64,000 nucleotides of DNA from Variovorax boronicumulans (GTDB lineage Bacteria > Pseudomonadota > Gammaproteobacteria > Burkholderiales > Burkholderiaceae_C), in assembly GCF_007677875.1 (NCBI RefSeq), contig NZ_VEDO01000001.1:524874-588873 (forward strand), read 5' to 3'. The translations under genes and the position numbers were made by a program. Position 1 is the first letter of the stretch, and every line of letters starts with the position of its first letter. This document shows positions 57,321 to 64,000 of this stretch, one piece after another. A model generated the notes under the pieces. It worked only from the letters and a program-made list of their open reading frames with translations, was not told where the DNA came from and did no database searches.

Positions 57321-59516
57321 ATGAAGAACGTGTTCAAGAAGAACCCGGTCGCGCTCGCCGCGGTCACGGTTCTGACCACCCTGGCCCTGGCGCCGGCTGC
57401 GCACGCAGCCAAGCCGGCCGGCACCTACGTGACCGGCGACTTCCACAACCACACCACCTGCTCGGACGGCGCGATCTCCATGCAGAAGCTGGTCAAGAAG
57501 TCCACCGACACGACCGACACACCCTGGGGCCTGGACTGGTTCGTCCAGGCCGGCCACGGCGGCACTGGCAACCGCAACTGCACACTGGCCGAGGACGATT
57601 CGCTGGCCACGCCCGCCTACCCGCTGGTCTACGCCGCCGACGGCCGTACCGTCATCGGCCCCAACACCACCTGGCAGAACAGCCAGCCGCCCGTGGAGCC
57701 CCAGGGCACGCCCAGCGGCACCCGCCCGAACCAGAACATGTGGCGCTGGCAGGCGATCCAGCAGTACCAGTACCCGATCACCGAGTACCTGAACGCGCTC
57801 AAGAACGTGCCGATCTTCGTCGGGATGGAATCGGTCGTGTCCGGCCACGAGCACACCTCGATGTCGGTCATCACGGGCCAGGTGCCGGCCGCCATCGACA
57901 CGCGCGCACTGCCCACCACCAAGGGCTACCAGCCGCTGGGCAACGCCAATGCGCTGTCGCAGTGGGCCTACTGCTTCGACCGTGGCAACGACGGCGACCT
58001 CACCCGCGGCGGCCCCAACGGCTGGACCTGCAACGTGCCGGGCAGCGCCAACGAGGCCAGCCCGAACTGGAACGCGGGCGCCGCCAAGCTCATGGGCTCG
58101 GGCGAGGCCGGCCACATCAAGACGGTCGAGGGCATCAAGTGGATGGCCGCTTACCACCCGGACGGCAGCTACTACGTGCCGGCCCACCTGGAGCGCGCCG
58201 GCCCGTTCAACCCGAACGGCAACAACGGCTTCAACGTCGAGCACCTGCGCAACTTCAACAACGCCGGCCCGCGCATCGCGGTCGGTTTCGAATCGCAGCC
58301 CGGCCACGGCGCCTCGGACAACCGCGGCGAGTACTCGCCCAACCGCAACAGCATCGGCGGCGTGCGCGTGGACTCGGTCGGCGGCACCACCTACGGCGGC
58401 ACCGGCGTCTACGCCGCGCAGATCGGCGGCGTGTGGGACGCGCTGCTCGGCGAGGGCCGCAACTGGTGGTTCTTCGGCAGCTCGGACTGGCACAACCGCG
58501 GCCAGTTCGGTCCGGACGACCGCCGCTCCACGCAGGACTTCTACCCCGGCGAGTACCAGCGCGACTTCATCATGGTGCGCAAGGGCAACGACACCAAGCT
58601 GCGCCCGCAGACCATCGTGGACGGTATCCGCAGCGGCAACAGCTTCGTGGCCACGGGCCAGCTGATCGACCGCCTGGCCTTCGTCGCCTGCGCCTCCTAC
58701 GCCGGCCCGGCCAGCCGCACCAACGCCGCCGTCGAAGCCATGGCCGTCAAGGCCGCGCTGGCCAACACCGACACCGACGTGGCCGGCTGCGCCACCATGG
58801 GCGAGAAGCTGCAGGTGCGTGCCGGCGCGGAGATCGTGGTCTCCATCGTCGTGCGCGACCCGGCGGGCACGAACTATTCGCCCTACACCTTCGCCAACCC
58901 CTCGCTGGCGCAGGTCGGCATCCAGCAGCCGCTGAACCGGCCCGTGCTCGACCACGTGGACGTGGTCCGCGGCCTGGTCAGCGGCTACCGCCAGCCCGGC
59001 AGCGCCGGCTACGCGGGCCAGTGGCCCAACGACTGGCTGATCAACCCCAACATGGCCAACGTGCCCGACGCCGCCAAGAACACCACCGCGGCCGTGCTGC
59101 GCACCTTCAACGAATCGAGCTGGAAGCCGGTGGCCGGCAACGCCGAGTACAAGGTCATGAGCTTGCGCATCCCGGCCGTGACGGCCTCGCAGTACCTGCG
59201 CCTGCGCGGCTCCAACCTGCCGGCCAGCGTGCCCTACGAAACCGACGCCAACGGCAACCCGCTGGCCGACGTCTACACCAATGCCGGCGACCCCACGCGC
59301 CTGACCATCCCCTGCCAGGTCGCGGGCGTCAACGTGCCGGGCAACGGCGGCACCTACACCGGCACGGCCATCGACGGTTGCCCCAACCACCTGCCCACGG
59401 TGGCCGGCCAGAAGTACGTGGCCTACGACGTGGCGGCCTGGGCCGACCTGTGGTTCTACAGCAACCCGATCTTCGTCGAGGTGGCCGGCTCCACCGTGGT
59501 GGCCGGCGTCAGGTGA
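57321..59516 (+). CDS. Secreted PHP-superfamily metallohydrolase (CehA/McbA or DUF3604-like)
   Basis: 731 residues with a signal peptide ending AHAAK. A PHP-type metal motif, GDFHNHTTCSDGAI, opens the mature protein; further candidate ligands are VQAGHGG, ESVVSGHEH and FFGSSDWHNRGQFG. A YQRDFIMVRK and IVDGIRSGNSFVATGQ segment matches the domain shared by DUF3604 and CehA/McbA proteins. The C-terminal 230 residues are beta-rich. The expected activity is hydrolysis of a phosphoester or related bond outside the cytoplasm; the Pho box suggests phosphate scavenging. Confidence 0.75.
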   Translation: MKNVFKKNPVALAAVTVLTTLALAPAAHAAKPAGTYVTGDFHNHTTCSDGAISMQKLVKKSTDTTDTPWGLDWFVQAGHGGTGNRNCTLAEDDSLATPAYPLVYAADGRTVIGPNTTWQNSQPPVEPQGTPSGTRPNQNMWRWQAIQQYQYPITEYLNALKNVPIFVGMESVVSGHEHTSMSVITGQVPAAIDTRALPTTKGYQPLGNANALSQWAYCFDRGNDGDLTRGGPNGWTCNVPGSANEASPNWNAGAAKLMGSGEAGHIKTVEGIKWMAAYHPDGSYYVPAHLERAGPFNPNGNNGFNVEHLRNFNNAGPRIAVGFESQPGHGASDNRGEYSPNRNSIGGVRVDSVGGTTYGGTGVYAAQIGGVWDALLGEGRNWWFFGSSDWHNRGQFGPDDRRSTQDFYPGEYQRDFIMVRKGNDTKLRPQTIVDGIRSGNSFVATGQLIDRLAFVACASYAGPASRTNAAVEAMAVKAALANTDTDVAGCATMGEKLQVRAGAEIVVSIVVRDPAGTNYSPYTFANPSLAQVGIQQPLNRPVLDHVDVVRGLVSGYRQPGSAGYAGQWPNDWLINPNMANVPDAAKNTTAAVLRTFNESSWKPVAGNAEYKVMSLRIPAVTASQYLRLRGSNLPASVPYETDANGNPLADVYTNAGDPTRLTIPCQVAGVNVPGNGGTYTGTAIDGCPNHLPTVAGQKYVAYDVAAWADLWFYSNPIFVEVAGSTVVAGVR

Positions 59517-59542
59517 GCAGGGCCTGAACCCGTCCCTGTAGC

Positions 59543-59580
59543 GCAAGGCGCCGCGCGGCTTCGGCCGCGCGGCGCCTTGC
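59543..59580 (+). terminator. 17-bp perfect hairpin with TTCG loop after the PHP gene
   Basis: Arms 59543-59559 and 59564-59580 pair perfectly around TTCG. No T-run follows, so it may stabilise the 3' end of the upstream mRNA or cause partial termination before the isomerase gene. Confidence 0.65.
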
Positions 59581-59630
59581 CATGCCGGGTGGCCGCAGCC
59601 GCCCGCAGCCGATATCGAAGAGTGATTGCC

Positions 59631-60488
59631 ATGCCTTCCAAACCGAACCGCACCCCCAAGGCCGCGCCCGAAGCGGCGGCCGCCCGCCCGCGCTGGTGGC
59701 GCGAACCGCTGCTGCACTTCGTGGTCCTGGGCGGCCTGTTGTTCGCGGTCGACCACGCCATCGTCGGGCGCGCCGAAGACCCACGCACCATCGTGCTGAC
59801 GCAGGACGCCGACACCGAGGTGCAGGAGCTGTTCAAGGCCTCCCGCGGCCGCCTGCCCAACCCCGAGGAGCTGGCCGCGCTGCGCCGCGCCTGGCTGGAC
59901 AACGAAGTGCTGTACCGCGAAGGCATGGCCATGCAGGTGGACCGCGGCGACGACGCGATCCGCCAGCGCGTGATTTTCAAGGCGCTCAGCGTGCTGGAGA
60001 CCGACAACAAGCTGCCGGCCTACGACGACGCCTCGCTGCGCGCCTGGTTCGAGAAGCACCGGGCCAGGTACGACGAGCCCGCGCGCTTCGACTTCCGCGA
60101 GGCCGTGCTTTCGGGCGACATGACCGAGGCCGCCGCGCGCGCGCTGGCCGACCGCCTGAACACCGGCGTGCCGGGCGAGGTCGGTGCCGGCCTGCGCGTG
60201 TTCAAGGGCCGGCCGCATGCCAACCTCGTGCAGAGCTACGGTGAGCCCTTCGCCAAGGCCGTGGAGGCCGCACCGCCCGGCCAGTGGCAAGCGCTGTCCG
60301 GCAAGGACGGCTGGCGCGTGATCCAGCTCGAGGCCGTGTCGGCCGCCAGGCCGGCCGACTTCGCGGCCCTGCGCGGCGTGGTGTTGCAGGACTGGACCGA
60401 CCAGGTCATGGCCGAACAGCGCACGGCTGCCGTGCGCGCGCTGGCCCAGAAGTACACCGTCCGCATCGAGGCCGAGGCGGCGAAATGA
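59631..60488 (+). CDS. Membrane-anchored parvulin-type peptidyl-prolyl isomerase
   Basis: 285 residues from 59631. A basic proline-rich start and one membrane helix (LLHFVVLGGLLFAVDHAI) precede a periplasmic helical chaperone region and a parvulin-like domain (ARFDFREAVLSGD, LAQSYGEPFAKAVEAAPPGQWQ pattern, GWRVIQLEAV). The domain is weak compared with SurA or PpiD and may act only as a chaperone, perhaps for the PHP protein. The stop overlaps the next start (ATGA). Confidence 0.75.
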   Translation: MPSKPNRTPKAAPEAAAARPRWWREPLLHFVVLGGLLFAVDHAIVGRAEDPRTIVLTQDADTEVQELFKASRGRLPNPEELAALRRAWLDNEVLYREGMAMQVDRGDDAIRQRVIFKALSVLETDNKLPAYDDASLRAWFEKHRARYDEPARFDFREAVLSGDMTEAAARALADRLNTGVPGEVGAGLRVFKGRPHANLVQSYGEPFAKAVEAAPPGQWQALSGKDGWRVIQLEAVSAARPADFAALRGVVLQDWTDQVMAEQRTAAVRALAQKYTVRIEAEAAK

Positions 60489-61438
60489 CGCTGGTCGTGC
60501 TGTTGCGGCGGCTCCTGGCCGCCATGCTGTGGTCCTGCATGGGCGCTGCGTCGGCCCACGAACTGACCATCGCCGAGATGGAGATGCGCGAGACCTCGCG
60601 CGGCGAGTTCACCTGGCAGTGGACCGCGCGCGAGCGCGCGACGCAGCGCGACATCAACCCGGTCTGGCCCGCAGGCTGCACGGCCGAGCCGGCGCTGCTG
60701 CACTGCGGGCCGAACGGCCTCACGGGCGTGCTGCAGGTGGACGGCGTGGGCAAGGGCTATTCCGTGGCCATCGTCAAGATCCGCTGGCTCGACGGGCAGA
60801 CGCGGGTCTACACGCTGACCACGGCCCAGCCCTCCGTGCACCTGTTCGGCAGCGCCGACGACCAGCGCGGCATAGGCGAGATCGCCTCGGCCTACACCGT
60901 GCTGGGCATCGAACACATCCTGACCGGCACGGACCATCTGCTGTTCGTGGTCAGCCTGCTGTTCCTCGTGGGCTTCAACCGCCGGCTGGTGTGGACCATC
61001 ACGGCCTTCACGGCCGCGCACAGCATCACGCTGGCGCTCTCCGCCTTCGGCCTGCTGGCGCTGCGGCCGCCGCCGGTGGAGGCGACCATCGCGCTGTCCA
61101 TCATGCTGGTGGCCGGCGAGGCGCTGGGCAGGCAGGCCACGCTGTCGCGGCGCTGGCCGGCGCTGGTGGCCTTCCTGTTCGGCCTCGTGCATGGCTTGGG
61201 GTTCGCGGGTGCGCTGCAGCAGATCGGCATGCCCGAGAACCACCTGCCCATCGCGCTGCTGACCTTCAACCTGGGCGTGGAGATCGGCCAGCTCGGCGTG
61301 GTGCTGCTGGCCTGGGTCATCAGCAAGGCGCTGGCACCCTGGCCGGGTTTCGCCAAGGCGCGCACACCGGCGCTGTACGGCATCGGCTCGGTGGCCATGT
61401 ACTGGGCGAGCGGGCGGATCTGGGCGATCCTGAGCTGA
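60485..61438 (+). CDS. HupE/UreJ-like membrane protein
   Basis: 317 residues: signal peptide ending ASAH, an extracytoplasmic domain of about 130 residues, then about six membrane helices with the HupE/UreJ pattern (GIEHILTGTDHLLFVVSLLFLVGF, FTAAHSITLALSAFGL, LFGLVHGLGFAGAL). The conserved histidines of these segments suggest metal handling; relatives are linked to nickel, but no nickel enzyme is nearby. Translational coupling with the isomerase gene makes this a PHP-isomerase-HupE cassette. Confidence 0.8.
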   Translation: MTLVVLLRRLLAAMLWSCMGAASAHELTIAEMEMRETSRGEFTWQWTARERATQRDINPVWPAGCTAEPALLHCGPNGLTGVLQVDGVGKGYSVAIVKIRWLDGQTRVYTLTTAQPSVHLFGSADDQRGIGEIASAYTVLGIEHILTGTDHLLFVVSLLFLVGFNRRLVWTITAFTAAHSITLALSAFGLLALRPPPVEATIALSIMLVAGEALGRQATLSRRWPALVAFLFGLVHGLGFAGALQQIGMPENHLPIALLTFNLGVEIGQLGVVLLAWVISKALAPWPGFAKARTPALYGIGSVAMYWASGRIWAILS

Positions 61439-61460
61439 ACCCGAAGAGGGGCGGCCAGCA

Positions 61461-61493
61461 AAAAAAGGGCGCAGATCGCTCTGCGCCCCTTTC
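61461..61493. terminator. Bidirectional terminator
   Basis: GGGCGCAG (61467) pairs with CTGCGCCC (61481) around a 6-base loop, with an A-run on the left and CTTT on the right. It serves the convergent HupE-like and M20-lid genes. Confidence 0.8.
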
Positions 61494-61513
61494 GCTTGCG
61501 ACCGGCGCGCCGC

Positions 61514-61954
61514 TTACTGCGGCTGCGACACCACCGTGAAGCGGATGTCGGCGCGTGCGCCACCGGCGGTGTCGCCGGCCTTCACGCCACGGAAGGCATT
61601 CTCCGCATCGGCACCGGCCTTGGCCGTCGCGGTCACCTGCTGGGTGATGGTGGCCACCACGGCCGGGTCGCTGGTCAGCGCGGTCACCGTGTAGCGGGCG
61701 TCGCTGGCGATGCTGTTGACCGAGTTGCCGCCATTGAGGCCGGACACGGTGTACGAGCCCGCCGGCAGGCCCGCCGCCTTGAGCTGCACCAGCGCACGCC
61801 CGGCGGCGTGCACGGCGCTCGTGCGCCCGTAGGCGCCGTTGCTGTGGCCACCCGGGCCCTGGAACTCCACCACCATGCTGGTGTTGGTAGCGGCCTGGGC
61901 GGAGGCCAGGCCCAGCGCCGCCAGGCACACGAGGGATGCGATCGTCTTCTTCAT
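61514..61954 (-). CDS. Secreted stand-alone M20 peptidase lid/dimerisation-like protein
   Basis: 146 residues with GGAGAGA before the ATG and a signal peptide ending SAQA. Residues 33-38 are GPGGHS and 75-83 GGNSVNSIA, the two signature segments of the M20 peptidase lid (dimerisation) domain, in the right order and spacing, with HAAGRALVQL as the connecting helix. No catalytic domain is present. It lies 17 bp downstream of a full M20 peptidase whose own lid lacks GPGGHS, so it may complement that enzyme or bind its ligands. Confidence 0.65.
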   Translation of the reverse strand: MKKTIASLVCLAALGLASAQAATNTSMVVEFQGPGGHSNGAYGRTSAVHAAGRALVQLKAAGLPAGSYTVSGLNGGNSVNSIASDARYTVTALTSDPAVVATITQQVTATAKAGADAENAFRGVKAGDTAGGARADIRFTVVSQPQ

Positions 61955-61971
61955 GGTTCTCTCCTGGAAGT

Positions 61972-63699
61972 TCACTGGACTTCGGCGGTGCGCTTGCCGA
62001 TCGGACCGGCGGCCGGCTGCACGATGCTGCCGTCGGCGGCGTGGAAGCCCGAGGCGATCAGCGCCGCGGCCATGACGCGCTGCATGCGCAGCACTTCGGT
62101 CGCCTGCGTGCCCGGAATGCCCCATTCCCAGAACGCGTGGCCGCCGCCGCCCGTGGCGGAGGTCGCGATGTTCAGGTTGATGGTGGGCACACCGATGGCG
62201 GCCGGCACGTTGTCGTTCAGGCTGCTCGCGGCGGTGGACAGCTCCGTGCGCTTGTCCACGCCCACGATCTCGGCAGACTGCCAGGCGGCCTGGATCGACA
62301 CGTCGGACAGGTCGGTGCGCTCGTGCGGGGGGCGGTCGCCGAACCAGGTCAGTTCCATCTTGACGGCCTGCGGCGAGGCGTCCGCCAGGCTGTAGCGCGT
62401 GTTCTCCTCGCTGACGCCGGCCTGGAACAGCGGCTCGATGCGGCTGCGGATCTCGTTCAGCGGCTCCAGGCGCGGCGAGCGCATGTCCACCTGCACGGTG
62501 CAGCTGGGCACCACGGTGCTGCCGGCAGCCGGCTCCTCGCAGCTCACCACGCCCACGGTGTAGGTGGTCTTGAGCGCCTCCTTGTTGTCGTCCCACGGCG
62601 TCTTGATGTCGGCGATCTTGGCGATCGAGGCCGCGGCGGCTTCCAGCGCGCTCGGCTGGTTCGGCCCCGGCGTGGCCGGCGCCGTGTACTTCATCTCGAA
62701 GCGGTAGCTGCCGATGAAGTTGATGGTGCCGCTGCCGCCGTCGATGCCGAAGTTGGTGACGAAGTTCAGCGGGTTGGTCCCGGTGCCCTTGTTCTGGTCG
62801 TAGCCGTACAGCTGCTTCATGCCGGCCAGGTTGCCCTTGCCTTCCTCGCCGGCGGTGCCGCAGAACCACATGTCGTAGACGGGCTTGATGTTGTACTTCT
62901 TCATCGCCTTGGCGATGTTCAGCACGCCCGAGACGTTGCCCATGGCGTCACCGTAGCCCGGCACGTAGATGCGCACCGCATTGCCCGCGGTCGCGGCCTC
63001 GGCGTTGGCGAAGTACTGGCGTGCGCGCGTGTAGTTGGCGTCCTGCACGATGCGGCCTGCGCCGTCGAAGGCCAGCTCGTCGGGAATGGCGGCCAGCTGG
63101 GCCGGCGTCTCGACGATGGGCTGGGAGATCGGCTGCAGCTTGACCGGCTCGTAGAAGTAGGTCAGCCGTTCGGGGTTGACGGTGTCGATGTGCCCTTCGA
63201 CCAGCACCTTCGGGTACTGGCCGCGGTAGCTTTGCGCGCCGGCGGAGGCCGAGTAGCTGCCCTTGATCTCGGCGCAGATGTTGTAGACCGGCAGGCCGTC
63301 GACGAGCTGCACATCCGAGCCAGGCAGGTTGCCGTCTTCGCGGGTGCGGATCTCGCTCTCGGCGAAGCCCCACTCCTGGACCATGCGGCGCTTGATCTCG
63401 CGCGCGCGGTTGTACTCCTCGCGCGAGGGCGAGGCGATGCGCACCAGCTCCATGTGCTGGTTGAAGCGCTCCTGCGCGTTGAGCGCCGTGTCCCACTCGG
63501 CCACGGCGGCGCGCACATTGGCGTCGGCGACGATCCTCTGCGAGGCTGCCTGCACCGTGGCCGAGATGGTCGGCACGTTGGGGTTGCCGGTCTGCGGCGG
63601 TGGTGCCGGCGGGTCGTCGTCGCCGCCGCCGCCGCCGCAGCCTGCGGCCAGCACGGCCACTGCGCAGGCCATCACGTTGAGTTTGTATTGCATTGCCAT
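61972..63699 (-). CDS. M20-family metallopeptidase lipoprotein
   Basis: 575 residues; GGAGAG precedes the ATG at 63699. Lipobox LAAGC (Cys21) is followed by a Gly/Asp/Pro-rich linker. Zinc-site motifs are VLVEGHIDTV (near 170), YGDAMGNVSGV, CGTAGEEGKGN (near 284, catalytic Glu) and GGGGHAFWEWG (near 521). The lid domain keeps TTYTVGVV and VQVDMRS but has TAPATPG where relatives have GPGGHS. It should cleave small peptides or N-acyl amino acids outside the cytoplasm, anchored in a membrane. Confidence 0.82.
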   Translation of the reverse strand: MAMQYKLNVMACAVAVLAAGCGGGGGDDDPPAPPPQTGNPNVPTISATVQAASQRIVADANVRAAVAEWDTALNAQERFNQHMELVRIASPSREEYNRAREIKRRMVQEWGFAESEIRTREDGNLPGSDVQLVDGLPVYNICAEIKGSYSASAGAQSYRGQYPKVLVEGHIDTVNPERLTYFYEPVKLQPISQPIVETPAQLAAIPDELAFDGAGRIVQDANYTRARQYFANAEAATAGNAVRIYVPGYGDAMGNVSGVLNIAKAMKKYNIKPVYDMWFCGTAGEEGKGNLAGMKQLYGYDQNKGTGTNPLNFVTNFGIDGGSGTINFIGSYRFEMKYTAPATPGPNQPSALEAAAASIAKIADIKTPWDDNKEALKTTYTVGVVSCEEPAAGSTVVPSCTVQVDMRSPRLEPLNEIRSRIEPLFQAGVSEENTRYSLADASPQAVKMELTWFGDRPPHERTDLSDVSIQAAWQSAEIVGVDKRTELSTAASSLNDNVPAAIGVPTINLNIATSATGGGGHAFWEWGIPGTQATEVLRMQRVMAAALIASGFHAADGSIVQPAAGPIGKRTAEVQ

Positions 63700-63887
63700 T
63701 AAGGCTCTCCGTTCGAGTCTTCGCGGGGTTCCGCAGGGTGGCCATGCCGGGTCCTGCGGCCGATACGCCAAGCGTGTTGCAGCACGATGACCAAAACGTC
63801 TTCGCAAGCCATATGCCAAACAGAGGCAAGGAAAAACTTCACTGAATTCAAGGCTTTCCTGCCGCGGCACACGAGGTGCGGTACGGA

Positions 63888-63943
63888 AAGCCGCCTTGTC
63901 GCGCGCGCGATGAGACGGAAACCCGTCCCGCGCGCGGCGGCTT
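63888..63943. terminator. Long hairpin at the right edge, possible terminator
   Basis: AAGCCGCC pairs with GGCGGCTT, inner GCGCGCG with CGCGCGC, and GACGG with CCGTC, all nested. It may end a minus-strand gene lying beyond the window. The stretch 63700-64000 shows no gene; it should hold the M20 peptidase promoter, which I could not place. Confidence 0.4.
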
Positions 63944-64000
63944 GTATCTTTAGATCCGACCGGCGCGGTAGAGTCTGGCGGCCGTTGAGGCGGCCAGACC

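Noticed and set aside
57321..57345. Another copy of the palindromic element end at the PHP gene start
   Set aside because: The shared GAACGTGTT is only nine bases and lies within coding sequence; chance match.

Overview
The window is GC-rich chromosomal DNA from a betaproteobacterium, most likely Burkholderiales and probably Comamonadaceae. This rests on the recognisable housekeeping genes (rplU-rpmA-obgE-proB, hemA-prfA-prmC-grxD, rppH divergent from proS), an MdtABC-type efflux operon, PhoX, HutF, a Bug-family receptor and very high third-position GC. No database search was possible, so family names come from recognised motifs and overall sequence patterns.

Layout. 1-8568: end of an RND efflux operon (adaptor tail, two permeases, outer-membrane channel), stop codons overlapping or nearly touching the next start. 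8561-11401: a CorA-like cation channel facing a GAF-domain protein and a PaaI-type thioesterase. 11402-13601: PhoX alkaline phosphatase behind a three-half-site Pho box. 13653-15143: HutF and its terminator. 15164-30113: a 15-kb integrated element in tRNA-Pro(CGG), bounded by a perfect 26-bp direct repeat, with inverted 11-bp arm sites just inside both ends. It carries a tyrosine integrase, a serine recombinase behind a promoter bracketed by inverted repeats, an HNH-like protein with zinc ribbon and three DNA-binding repeats, a second zinc-ribbon protein, XRE and RHH-like regulators, a DUF4145 protein, several unknowns, and one giant (about 1447 aa) phage internal-virion (DNA ejection)-like protein. 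No terminase, portal, capsid or tail gene is present, so it is a defective prophage, a satellite or a cargo island.

30183-49060: conserved core genes (ispB, rplU, rpmA, obgE, proB, CNP1-like, rppH, proS, lytic transglycosylase, CNNM/CorC-like protein, AAA+ ATPase, grxD, prmC, prfA, hemA, FeeM/PilZ protein, nudC, intradiol dioxygenase, NUDIX hydrolase, SDR). 49061-49275: a 215-bp MITE-like palindromic element. 49350-55866: gshA, small membrane protein, HPF/RaiA-like protein, Bug receptor, and a fused MFS/spermidine-synthase-like protein translationally coupled to a 2OG-Fe(II) oxygenase.

55960-63699 is the most unusual non-mobile part. It holds a PEP-CTERM secreted protein, a PCuAC-like secreted protein without the usual copper ligands, a large secreted PHP-superfamily metallohydrolase, a membrane-anchored parvulin-type isomerase, a HupE/UreJ-like membrane protein, then a lipoprotein M20 peptidase followed by a small secreted protein that looks like a lone M20 lid/dimerisation domain. 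Three promoters in this block show the same layout as each other: 11-bp-spaced Pho-box half-sites followed after exactly 10 bp by a -10-like hexamer. I infer that the PHP cassette is phosphate-starvation induced, together with phoX.
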